A program made the position numbers and the translations under genes. The notes beneath the pieces were generated by a model. It searched no databases. It had not been told where the DNA came from and was given only the letters and a program-made list of their open reading frames with translations. This document shows positions 27,267-35,006 of a stretch of DNA of 64,000 nucleotides, one piece after another. This DNA is from Bacillota bacterium (GTDB lineage Bacteria; Bacillota; Clostridia; Christensenellales; DTU072): NCBI GenBank assembly GCA_023394875.1, contig JAEXAB010000003.1:372001-436000 (forward strand), read 5' to 3'. Position 1 is the first letter of the stretch, and every line of letters begins with the position of its first letter.

Positions 27267-27403
27267 CCCTGATTTGGGATAATTTAGGGTAATTGAAACA
27301 AGCATTTTATAGTATTTTCGCCGTTGAAAAAATACCTTTAATTACCCTTAATTTAGGTGCCCATAATTGCGATTATAGTTGTTTATAACTGCCCAAATCA
27401 GGG
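27267..27403. repeat. Nested inverted repeats beside the DnaA boxes
   Basis: The outer arms are CCCTGATTTGGG (27267-27278) and its exact reverse complement CCCAAATCAGGG (27392-27403). A middle pair is AATTTAGGGTAATT (27281-27294) against AATTACCCTTAATTT (27340-27354, one extra base). An inner pair is GTATTTT/AAAATAC (27312-27318, 27329-27335). The whole could form a large cruciform or RNA stem; it ends 2 bp before the first DnaA box. No gene is seen here. Confidence 0.7.
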
Positions 27404-27405
27404 AC

Positions 27406-27466
27406 TTATCCACAATTATTCAAAAAGTTATCCACAATTATGCACAGTTATCCACAGTTTTTCACA
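27406..27466 (+). other. DnaA-box array with helical phasing
   Basis: TTATCCACA occurs at 27406-27414, 27428-27436 and 27448-27456; TTATGCACA at 27438-27446; weaker boxes TTATTCAAA at 27416-27424 and TTTTTCACA at 27458-27466. All are in one orientation, and the starts are 10, 12, 10, 10 and 10 bp apart, about one helical turn. The flanking DNA is AT-rich. This resembles a DnaA-binding region of an origin or a DnaA titration/regulatory cluster, yet no dnaA or dnaN lies in the window. Confidence 0.8.
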
Positions 27467-27528
27467 TTTTGTAACTATTCTGTTGCTAGGTTACAATAAG
27501 GTAATTTTTGTTTAAGTTACCCAAACTG

Positions 27529-27557
27529 TTTACTAATATGCTTATTTAAGATATAAT
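27529..27557 (+). promoter_or_regulatory. Promoter of the second LRR lipoprotein gene
   Basis: TTTACT (27529-27534), 17-bp spacer, TATAAT (27552-27557), 26 bp ahead of the ATG, with TAGGAG at 27577-27582 as ribosome site. Confidence 0.65.
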
Positions 27558-27583
27558 TAACTTGCTTAATTATAATTAGGAGT

Positions 27584-29164
27584 ATGAAGTTGAAGTTTAA
27601 GAGTTTGTTTACCATATTATTAGTCATTCTTTGCGCTTGCATTTTTTTCGGATGCAATAATTATGACTTTACCAAATTGAACATTGAGTGCGAAAACGTA
27701 ATCGACGCGCCCGAAGGTGACTATACTCTTATTTATTCCATTAAGGATTACGAAAAATTCGCTCAAAAGTACGACCTTACCATAAAGGTAAAGGCGTTTG
27801 ACCAAAACAACGCCGAAGTGGAAGTAAAAAACAACCGTACCATAAACGTAAAAAAGGATTACGAATACACAGTAATTGTATATTGCTCTACGTTAATAAA
27901 AGAAGAACCGACAACCAAACAAAGACAATTTACCGTTAAAGCGGTAAAGAGCCCCCCTTCGGTCAATTTTGTGTTGAAATACGGCACAATTACCCAAACC
28001 CACAGGACGATAGTCGTTGACTACGCGGGAAACTTAAGTATGGCCGACGTGCCCGAACTTCCCAACTGGTATCCCGACTATAAAGAAGGTATTCAAAAAA
28101 ATATCATTTCAAAAAAATGGGTGGTAATAATAGACGGCAACGAAGAAGACCTTGCGCAGTCGCATTTAGAGAATATCACCACGCAAATAACCGTTTACGG
28201 CGTATATGAATTTGAAATAGTTTACGTTAAGTTGAGTATAAAGTTCAATTCCAACGGAGGCTCTTCGGTAGAGGACATTTCGGGAACGTTGCACCAAACC
28301 ATTAACCGCCCGAATAATCCCACCAAAGACGGGGCAACTTTTGACGGTTGGTACGTTGACGCCGACTTAAAAACTCCTTACAACTGGAACGAACAAAGTG
28401 TATTTGCCAAAAATATGACGGTATACGCCAAGTGGTTGGACGTTGTGGGCAATCATATTGAATTTGATAAACTAAATTATACGTTGGCAACCGACGACTA
28501 CGGCAACAACTACTATTCAATAACCGCCAAAGAAAGCGCAGAAATACCTACTTTGCTAGTTCTTCCCAACGGTTATAACAATATCCCCATTAAGAGAATC
28601 GGCGATAACGCTTTCCAAGGGAAAGGTATTGTTAGTTTGTATATTCCATCGTCCATAACGATTATTAGCACCGAAGCCTTTATGGATTGCGGAGAACTAC
28701 TATCGGTAGAATTTGAAATCGGAAACAAAATGCTTGCTTTAGGTTGGAAAGCCTTCAAGAACTGTACTAATTTAAGTTCCATAATAAATTTACCATCTAC
28801 CCTTACCGACTTAGGTAAAGAAACTTTCTATGGTTGTTCTTCTCTTACTTCCTTTGTAATCCCGTCGGGCGTGGATTCTCTTAAAGAAGGGGTATTCAGA
28901 AACTGCACGGCGCTTACCGGCATAATAATACCAGATAACGTGGTGGAAATAATAAAGGACGCCTTTAAGGGTTGTACTTTACTTGAAACGGTCACCATTA
29001 ATCAAACCTCCAAACTGGAAGCTATAGCTCAAGGAGCCTTTGAAAACACCGCCGTAACTTCTATTACTCTGCCGTTTTTCTTCGATGGCAAAACCAATCC
29101 TTTTGACGGAACAAGCATAACGGTTACTTACCATGCAAAAGTAACGGTTGAGGAAGAAGAATAA
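27584..29164 (+). CDS. Surface lipoprotein with InlB-type repeat and BspA-like LRRs
   Basis: A 526-residue exported protein. The signal peptide (MKLKFKSLFTILLVILCAC then FFGC) predicts lipidation, probably at Cys24. Residues about 30-215 form an unrecognised beta-rich region. Residues about 220-285 are one InlB B-type repeat (IKFNSNGGSSVEDISG ... FDGWYVD ... VYAKW). Residues about 320-510 are BspA-like LRR_5 repeats (IGDNAFQGKG, LTDLGKETFYGCSSLTSF). It is a short version of the architecture of the giant lipoprotein at 4.5-14.6 kb. It ends in an acidic tail without a wall-anchor motif. Adhesion is the usual proposal for such proteins. Confidence 0.87.
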   Translation: MKLKFKSLFTILLVILCACIFFGCNNYDFTKLNIECENVIDAPEGDYTLIYSIKDYEKFAQKYDLTIKVKAFDQNNAEVEVKNNRTINVKKDYEYTVIVYCSTLIKEEPTTKQRQFTVKAVKSPPSVNFVLKYGTITQTHRTIVVDYAGNLSMADVPELPNWYPDYKEGIQKNIISKKWVVIIDGNEEDLAQSHLENITTQITVYGVYEFEIVYVKLSIKFNSNGGSSVEDISGTLHQTINRPNNPTKDGATFDGWYVDADLKTPYNWNEQSVFAKNMTVYAKWLDVVGNHIEFDKLNYTLATDDYGNNYYSITAKESAEIPTLLVLPNGYNNIPIKRIGDNAFQGKGIVSLYIPSSITIISTEAFMDCGELLSVEFEIGNKMLALGWKAFKNCTNLSSIINLPSTLTDLGKETFYGCSSLTSFVIPSGVDSLKEGVFRNCTALTGIIIPDNVVEIIKDAFKGCTLLETVTINQTSKLEAIAQGAFENTAVTSITLPFFFDGKTNPFDGTSITVTYHAKVTVEEEE

Positions 29165-29187
29165 ATATTAACCTTACTTGACTTTTA

Positions 29188-29215
29188 TTGCAAATTTTTG
29201 TAACATTTTTATAAT
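29188..29215 (+). promoter_or_regulatory. Promoter of the MBL-fold gene
   Basis: TTGCAA (29188-29193), 16-bp spacer, TATAAT (29210-29215), 26 bp upstream of the start codon. Confidence 0.6.
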
Positions 29216-29241
29216 AAACTATAAATATACAGGGGGATATA

Positions 29242-29967
29242 ATGGAAATACTTAATGCGGGAGACAAAGTCATTAATCGTTACCTTTTGCCGGTGGGCGA
29301 AGATTATTGCCTTATTGATACAGGTTATAAATGGTCTTATGAAAGCTTTGTAACCTCTATGAAAAAAATGGGTGTTTCCTTAGAAAAGATAAAATACCTT
29401 GTATTGACGCACATACATGCCGACCATGCAGGCTTTGCCAAAGAACTGTTAAAAAATTATCCCGAAATCAAGCTTATTTATAATGAAAAAGGCAAACCGC
29501 GTCTTGAAGCCGGCAAAAACGATATGAACGTTTACATATCTTCCCTTACCAACTTGTTTTTGTCCTACGCTAGCGTAATTTTCGTTGATAAAACGCAATG
29601 TTTCCCCGCCGTTTTTACCGACAACGTTCTTGACTACAAAACCCAGCCGTTATCAGAATACGGCATTGAATTTATAGAGCTTAGCGGTCACACGTCGGCT
29701 GATTTGGCGGTAAAATATCAGGATATGCTCTTTTGCGGAGATATTTGTATGAACGGCATACCCTCAACTAAGCATTTCCCTCTGTGGTTAGAGAATAAAT
29801 TCGAAGTGATTAAAAGTTGGGAAAAAATAATAGATATGAAGGATATAAAAACACTCTACCCTGCCCACGGCAAGCCCTTTGACAAAACAGAACTGTCCAA
29901 ATATATAGAATACTGGAGAGTTAAAGGCGTTTTTAAGCTGTTTAAGAAAAAAAGTTATTTGGTTTAG
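29242..29967 (+). CDS. MBL-fold metallo-hydrolase
   Basis: A 241-residue cytoplasmic metallo-beta-lactamase-fold protein. The metal motif reads THIHADHAG (HxHxDH, near residue 56). Further ligands follow: His in LSGHTSADL, Asp in FCGDI and His in YPAHGKPF. Glyoxalase II, quorum-quenching lactonases and many unknown hydrolases share this set, so the substrate is open. A purine-rich AGGGGG site precedes the ATG. The stop codon overlaps that of the convergent DUF6320 gene by 4 bp. Confidence 0.87.
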   Translation: MEILNAGDKVINRYLLPVGEDYCLIDTGYKWSYESFVTSMKKMGVSLEKIKYLVLTHIHADHAGFAKELLKNYPEIKLIYNEKGKPRLEAGKNDMNVYISSLTNLFLSYASVIFVDKTQCFPAVFTDNVLDYKTQPLSEYGIEFIELSGHTSADLAVKYQDMLFCGDICMNGIPSTKHFPLWLENKFEVIKSWEKIIDMKDIKTLYPAHGKPFDKTELSKYIEYWRVKGVFKLFKKKSYLV

Positions 29968-30623
29968 AGATGGAAATATCTCTTAAATTCTCCCGCTATA
30001 ATCTTTCTGCCCACAAATAGGCTAACTAACATTATAGCAATGGAAAAAGCGGTTACCGTAATACTGGGCCATTTTACCGAAATATCCAAAATATAAGCAA
30101 CACAGATAGGTATTATACCCAAAATAGTCAGAGCCAGGAGAGAAATAATATACTTTCTTGCTCTTTTTTTGTTGATTAACATATACGCCGAAAGCAAAAT
30201 TTCGCTTACGAAATAGACGATAGGTAGCCAAGTAATAAAAATCCAGTTGTTGCCGTCAAATATCCATCTTACGCTAAATAACAATAAGGTAAGCGCCACC
30301 GTCTGCCCGAATACCCGCGCCGTAAAATGCCCTTGGGAAATAAAAGTAAACCTTACTAAATAATAGATATAAGTTAGACTAATTAGTACCATTACGCTCC
30401 ACATAAAATCAGGGTTGGTAATAATGTTTACAGCAATACAAGCAATGACGATAACGGCGGCTATAACGGTATACGCTAAAGAAAACTTGGTATGGAGCCT
30501 TTTGTCAACTTTGGGAATAGGAAAAGCCCTTTCAATGTTGTTATCAGCCTCAACAGGTTCATGGCAAAGAGGACAACGGTCGGTAAGGCAATCTATATGG
30601 ACGTTGCATTTTTTACAATACAT
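29964..30623 (-). CDS. DUF6320 membrane protein with N-terminal zinc ribbon
   Basis: A 219-residue protein. It begins with a small zinc ribbon (YCKKCNVHIDCLTDRCPLC, four Cys in two Cx2C pairs) and continues with about six hydrophobic segments (about residues 45-210). This matches the DUF6320 family, which I remember being encoded beside condensation-domain acyltransferases in Clostridia. Its start codon lies inside the end of the upstream acyltransferase gene (11-bp overlap), so the two are translationally linked and probably act together at the membrane. No activity is known to me. It is the last gene of the eight-gene tyrS operon. Confidence 0.75.
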   Translation of the reverse strand: MYCKKCNVHIDCLTDRCPLCHEPVEADNNIERAFPIPKVDKRLHTKFSLAYTVIAAVIVIACIAVNIITNPDFMWSVMVLISLTYIYYLVRFTFISQGHFTARVFGQTVALTLLLFSVRWIFDGNNWIFITWLPIVYFVSEILLSAYMLINKKRARKYIISLLALTILGIIPICVAYILDISVKWPSITVTAFSIAIMLVSLFVGRKIIAGEFKRYFHL

Positions 30624-31896
30624 CGCAATCCTCCCTAAAATTGCTCACTACTCCTATATCGCCCACTATTTTAGCAAGTTCGGTACAAAAATATCTTTCT
30701 ATATCGGTGCTTATTATCTTTCTTGTAAAGGAAATAACCGTTTTATCCTTATAGGATATTATCCCCATATTTATAGGCGTTTTTGCGCTGCAATTTAGAT
30801 TAAACATAAAGTGGTTGATTTTATCCCCCGCCTCAATATTGACGTTACCTAAGTTACTTATAATCATAGTTTGTTTTGGTTTGGTGGAACTGATTCTTCC
30901 CACCTTAGAAATAAACGCCTTTATGGCAAGGGGCAAGTAGCGTAGTAACGGCATTTTATCCATTAGGGAAGTAAAACTAAGCTTGGTTTGAAGTTCCTCA
31001 ATGGTCAACTGTTCGTTGATTCCGTTTTTTATAACTTCTATAAAAGCTTCCAACGTTTTCGGGGTGTTAAAAGGTATAATACACTTTGCAAAAACGGTAA
31101 AATTCCCTAAGGTGTCGGAAGGGAACTGCTTGCGTAAATTAACAGGTATAAAGGCTACCAGATTTTCTTTTTTTGTATCGTAATCGGCAGATTGCGCAAC
31201 AGAAAGCATAGCCAAAGCCGATATAAACACCGTAATAGTGGTTTTATAAGCTCTAGCGCTATTAAGTAAGCCTTGAGTGTTGACAGTGGCTTGAATTAGT
31301 CCAAAACCGCTACCCGAAAATTGCTTTGACTTTACGCCGTAGGCGTAGCCTCCCGCCATTTTCTTAGTGCCCTCTATCAAATCGACTTTCTTATAATATT
31401 TTTGAAAAGCGTCTTCAATTTCTCCAGGCTTTTTTATGGTAGACAAAGTTATTATGCCCTGTTTTGTAATAGGGTCGTTTTTTAGTTTGAAATAATAGTA
31501 TATTATGGTTTTCAAAAATTCCAACGCGCCGCTCCCGTCGCAAAGTCCGTGGAAAATGTCCATAAAAATGCGTTTTTTATAATAAGTGACGCGGAAAAGA
31601 TAATTTCTGTTGTGCCTGAAGTTGAGAATTTTCAATAACGCTCCGTCATCCTCTTCCACAATGGGAGTAAGGTTGTTTTCATCTAAATAATGACGGAAAA
31701 AGCCTCTTTTTAGTTCTACCTTATAAAAAGGATACCTTACCAGAGCCGAATTTAGCGCAGAACTAAGGTGGTCTTTGTCAACGTCTTCGTTAAGACAAAC
31801 TCCTACGCGGAACAGGCTTTGGGATTTTAAGGTAATTACCAACGGATAAATCATTGCCGAATTATCCAGTCGGTACCATTTATGTTTTATTATCAT
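30613..31896 (-). CDS. Condensation-domain-like acyltransferase (alcohol acetyltransferase type)
   Basis: A 427-residue CoA-dependent acyltransferase-fold protein, similar to alcohol acetyltransferases and stand-alone NRPS condensation domains. The active-site motif HxxxDG reads HGLCDGSG (near residue 115), preceded by FMDIF... as MDIFHGLCDG. A second conserved stretch is VAFIPVNLRKQFPSDTLGNF in the latter half. It may acylate an alcohol or a lipid-like acceptor; the acceptor cannot be told. It starts with an ATGA overlap on the nfnB stop and overlaps the DUF6320 gene by 11 bp. Confidence 0.75.
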   Translation of the reverse strand: MIIKHKWYRLDNSAMIYPLVITLKSQSLFRVGVCLNEDVDKDHLSSALNSALVRYPFYKVELKRGFFRHYLDENNLTPIVEEDDGALLKILNFRHNRNYLFRVTYYKKRIFMDIFHGLCDGSGALEFLKTIIYYYFKLKNDPITKQGIITLSTIKKPGEIEDAFQKYYKKVDLIEGTKKMAGGYAYGVKSKQFSGSGFGLIQATVNTQGLLNSARAYKTTITVFISALAMLSVAQSADYDTKKENLVAFIPVNLRKQFPSDTLGNFTVFAKCIIPFNTPKTLEAFIEVIKNGINEQLTIEELQTKLSFTSLMDKMPLLRYLPLAIKAFISKVGRISSTKPKQTMIISNLGNVNIEAGDKINHFMFNLNCSAKTPINMGIISYKDKTVISFTRKIISTDIERYFCTELAKIVGDIGVVSNFREDCDVL

Positions 31897-33278
31897 TTGG
31901 ATTTTATATATTTGTCTATGGCTGCGGCGGCTTTTTTACCCATGCCCATTGCCAAAATGACAGTTGCCGCTCCGCTGACAGCATCCCCGCCGGCATAAAC
32001 CCCTTCTCTACTGGTTAAGCCGTCGGAATCTACAATTATTCCTCCCCATTTCTGTGTGGCAAGTCCGTCTGTTGTGTTCTTTAATAGCGGATTAGGGGAA
32101 GAGCCTATGGACATAATGACAGCGTCAACGTCCAAAATAAACTCACTTCCTACTTTTTCTATCGGTCTTCTTCTGCCTGTGGAATCGGGCTCTCCTAATT
32201 CCATTTCCGAACATTTCATACCGATAACGTTGTAATTATCATCCCCCAAAATTTCAATAGGGTTAGTAAGCAGCTTAAAAATAACTCCCTCTTCCTTAGC
32301 GTGATGAATTTCTTCGGCTCTGGCGGGCAGCTCCTTTTCCGAACGGCGGTATACTATATAAACCTTTTCGGCGCCCAGTCTTAGAGCGCATCTTGCCGCG
32401 TCCATAGCCACGTTGCCGCCACCTATTACCGCCACATTTTTATAGCGGTTAATGGGTGTGTCCGAACCATCCTTATACGCTTTCATTAGGTTAATTCTAG
32501 TCAGAAACTCATTGCTTGAGTATACTCCGTTGAGGTTTTCTCCCTTTATATTCATAAAGTTAGGTAATCCCGCTCCGCTTCCGATAAAAATAGCTTCATA
32601 TCCTTTCGCCATTAGGTTATCTACCGAAAAAGTCTTTCCTATTACGCTGTTTGTCTTAATTTCCACGCCCAGTTCTTTTAGGTTTTCGATTTCCTTTTGC
32701 ACAATGGTTTTGGGCAGACGGAATTCGGGTATGCCGTACACCATAACGCCGCCCGCAACGTGAAGAGCCTCAAAGACGGTCACTTTATAGCCCATTTTTG
32801 CCAAATCTCCGGCACAAGTCAGTCCCGACGGGCCCGAACCTATTATAGCCACCTTGTGACCGTTAAAAACAGGTTTAGGCAGTTTTTCTTTGCTGTTTTG
32901 CATATGATAATCGGCAACGAAACGTTCCAGTTTGCCAATAGCTACCGGCTCTCCGTTTTTGCCTCTTACGCACATACTTTCGCATTGAATTTCTTGCGGG
33001 CAAACTCTTCCGCAGACTGCGGGAAGAGAAGTGGATTCCTTTAGCACCTTATACGCTACTTCAAAATTTTCTTTGGCTACTTCTCCGATGAATTTTGGTA
33101 TATCTATCCCAACCGGGCAAGCCGAAGAACAGGGCTTGTTTTTACAGTTTAAGCATCTTTTTGCTTCGTCGACAGCCTGACTTACGCTATACCCAAGCTC
33201 CACTTCGGAAAAATTCTTTATCCTCTCAATCGGAGACTGCTCGGGCATTTTGTTTTTATCTTTTCTCATGTTATACAT
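31893..33278 (-). CDS. nfnB: NADH-dependent ferredoxin:NADP+ oxidoreductase subunit B
   Basis: A 461-residue flavoprotein of the GltD/GltA-small-subunit family; together with NfnA it forms the electron-bifurcating transhydrogenase that reduces NADP+ with NADH and reduced ferredoxin. The N-terminal domain has Cys sets for two [4Fe-4S] clusters (CLNCKNKPCSSACP and CGRVCPQEIQCESMC). The FAD dinucleotide fold reads GSGPSGLTCA (near 148) and the NADP fold GGGNVAMDAA (near 288). A GltD subunit of glutamate synthase looks alike, but the adjacent gene is NfnA, not gltB. It starts 5 bp after nfnA; an AAAGGA site lies upstream. Confidence 0.9.
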   Translation of the reverse strand: MYNMRKDKNKMPEQSPIERIKNFSEVELGYSVSQAVDEAKRCLNCKNKPCSSACPVGIDIPKFIGEVAKENFEVAYKVLKESTSLPAVCGRVCPQEIQCESMCVRGKNGEPVAIGKLERFVADYHMQNSKEKLPKPVFNGHKVAIIGSGPSGLTCAGDLAKMGYKVTVFEALHVAGGVMVYGIPEFRLPKTIVQKEIENLKELGVEIKTNSVIGKTFSVDNLMAKGYEAIFIGSGAGLPNFMNIKGENLNGVYSSNEFLTRINLMKAYKDGSDTPINRYKNVAVIGGGNVAMDAARCALRLGAEKVYIVYRRSEKELPARAEEIHHAKEEGVIFKLLTNPIEILGDDNYNVIGMKCSEMELGEPDSTGRRRPIEKVGSEFILDVDAVIMSIGSSPNPLLKNTTDGLATQKWGGIIVDSDGLTSREGVYAGGDAVSGAATVILAMGMGKKAAAAIDKYIKSK

Positions 33279-33283
33279 AGTTA

Positions 33284-34120
33284 TTATCCTTTTTTATAAA
33301 GGTTGCAGGAGTCTTCGCGCTTTTTGTTCTCTCTGTCGCGGTACTTAACCGAATTCTTAATCGCGCCGTCAAAGTCTACCAGATGTCCGTCAAAATCCGG
33401 CCCGTCCACGCAGGCAAACTTCATTTCTCCCCCGACTCTCAATCTACACCCTCCGCACATACCTGTGCCGTCTATCATAATGGTATTCATGCTTACCGTT
33501 GTTTTTACGTTGTATTTTTTAGTTAGCAGAGAAACAAACTTCATCATTACAAGGGGACCTATGGCAAAAACTTCGTCATATTCTTCTCCGCTCAAAATAA
33601 GCTTTTCCAAAGCGTCGGTTACTAAGCCTTTTGTGCCGTAACTGCCGTCGTCGGTAACAATAATTAGCTTGTCACTAACTTCCTTCATTTCATCTTCCAA
33701 TATAAGAAGGTCTTTATTTCTAAACCCTGCAATCAAATGTACAACCGTGCCTTGATTATGCAGTTTTTTCGCCACCGGAAAAGCTATGGCGCAACCAACA
33801 CCCCCGCCGATTACCGCAACTTTCTTTAGTCCTTTTGTTTCGGTCGCTTTGCCAAGGGGCCCTACTAGGTCTTGTATATATTCCCCTTCATTTACGCTGT
33901 TTAATTTTTGGGTAGAAGAACCCACTATTTGAAACATTATTCTTATAGTGCCCGCTTCCCTGTCAAAATCGGCAATGGTAAAAGGCACTCTTTCGCCCTC
34001 TTCGTCCACCCTCAAAATAATAAACTGCCCCGCATCGGCGCTTGCCGCCACGTCGGGAGCTTCTATTACCATTTCGGTAACGAAGTTATTAAGGTTTCTT
34101 TTACTTAAAACTTTAAACAT
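33284..34120 (-). CDS. nfnA: NADH-dependent ferredoxin:NADP+ oxidoreductase subunit A
   Basis: A 278-residue ferredoxin-NAD(P)+ reductase-like protein. It has an FAD-binding barrel, a nucleotide fold (VAVIGGGVGCAIAFP, near 100) and a C-terminal [2Fe-2S] site (GTGMCGGCR ... FACVDGP). The same family includes the PyrK-like electron-transfer subunits, but the partner nfnB gene fixes the assignment. The ATG at 34120 is preferred because GGAG lies just upstream; a TTG four codons earlier overlaps that site. nadK ends 14 bp upstream, linking NADP+ production to NADP+ reduction. Confidence 0.9.
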   Translation of the reverse strand: MFKVLSKRNLNNFVTEMVIEAPDVAASADAGQFIILRVDEEGERVPFTIADFDREAGTIRIMFQIVGSSTQKLNSVNEGEYIQDLVGPLGKATETKGLKKVAVIGGGVGCAIAFPVAKKLHNQGTVVHLIAGFRNKDLLILEDEMKEVSDKLIIVTDDGSYGTKGLVTDALEKLILSGEEYDEVFAIGPLVMMKFVSLLTKKYNVKTTVSMNTIMIDGTGMCGGCRLRVGGEMKFACVDGPDFDGHLVDFDGAIKNSVKYRDRENKKREDSCNLYKKG

Positions 34121-34134
34121 AATTTTCTCCAAAA

Positions 34135-34992
34135 TTATTGGATTTCGGTACTGTTAAACTTCTTTTGCAAAGTCAGATAAAAGCTGTTCTCTTTGGTTTT
34201 TATTAGAGGCAGGCTTATATCGCTTACTTTGACGTAAAGGGGTGTTTTTTCATTGACGTCGGCGACTTTCTGTCCATCAACAGCAAGTACGGGGTAGCCG
34301 TCGTTTCTGATATTAGTAACCAAAATCTTTATTGTATCCTCATTGCCGACCACTATTGACTTAACCGCCAAAGAATGGGCGCAAATGGGAGTTATTACCA
34401 AACTTTTTGCCGAAGGCATAATAATGGGTCCCCCCGCAGAAAGGTTATAGGCGGTAGAACCGGTAGGCGTTGATATAAGTAAACCGTCGGCGCGCAGTTT
34501 TTCTATATGCTGACCGTTAATATCTACCGATATTTCCACAATGTGCGGCAAACATCCTCTGTGAATAACCATTTCATTAAAGCCAAGATACTTATTGCCA
34601 TTGCCGTCGCTTATTTCCAAAGTTATGCGGTTTTCTAAAGTAAACCTGTCTTCAATAAGCTTATCAAGGGAATCCATAAGTTCGGACGGTTCCACTTCGG
34701 ACATATATCCAAGATGCCCTAAATTAATGCCGATTAGAGGGATTTTACCGTAACCAAGTCTTCTTGCGCTCTCTAAGAAAGTGCCGTCACCGCCGAAAAT
34801 TATCGCCGCCTCAATTTTATTAAAATCCTTATCCTCAATAACGTTTATTCCCAAAGGAAGAAGCTGTTCGGCTCTTTCTTTTAGACAAAAAACCGAACAG
34901 TTTTTTTCCTTGAGGTAAGAGGTTACTTTCTTAACAGCTTCAAAGCAACCGTTTTTTTTCAGGTTAGGGATTATTAAAAATCTTTTTGCCAT
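34135..34992 (-). CDS. nadK: NAD kinase
   Basis: Phosphorylates NAD+ to NADP+ in the cytoplasm. The 285-residue length is normal. The catalytic GGDGT motif (FGGDGTFLE, near 66), NLGHLGY, and the glycine-rich RADGLLISTPTGSTAYNLSAGGP are all intact. I chose the ATG at 34992, with an AAGGAAAA site, over the frame's extension to 35025, which runs into ilvE. It sits 14 bp after ilvE and 14 bp before nfnA. In most Firmicutes nadK is near recN or rRNA methyltransferase genes, so this placement is unusual (from memory). Confidence 0.93.
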   Translation of the reverse strand: MAKRFLIIPNLKKNGCFEAVKKVTSYLKEKNCSVFCLKERAEQLLPLGINVIEDKDFNKIEAAIIFGGDGTFLESARRLGYGKIPLIGINLGHLGYMSEVEPSELMDSLDKLIEDRFTLENRITLEISDGNGNKYLGFNEMVIHRGCLPHIVEISVDINGQHIEKLRADGLLISTPTGSTAYNLSAGGPIIMPSAKSLVITPICAHSLAVKSIVVGNEDTIKILVTNIRNDGYPVLAVDGQKVADVNEKTPLYVKVSDISLPLIKTKENSFYLTLQKKFNSTEIQ

Positions 34993-35006
34993 AAATTTTC
35001 CTTTTA

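Noticed and set aside
27120..27580. Small protein-coding gene in the 520-bp gap at 27.06-27.58 kb
   Set aside because: All frames are interrupted and no ribosome site fits; the segment is explained by repeats, DnaA boxes and promoters.
31893..33278. GltD small subunit of glutamate synthase
   Set aside because: The partner gene is an FNR-like NfnA and gltB lies 26 kb away on the other strand, so NfnB is the better call.
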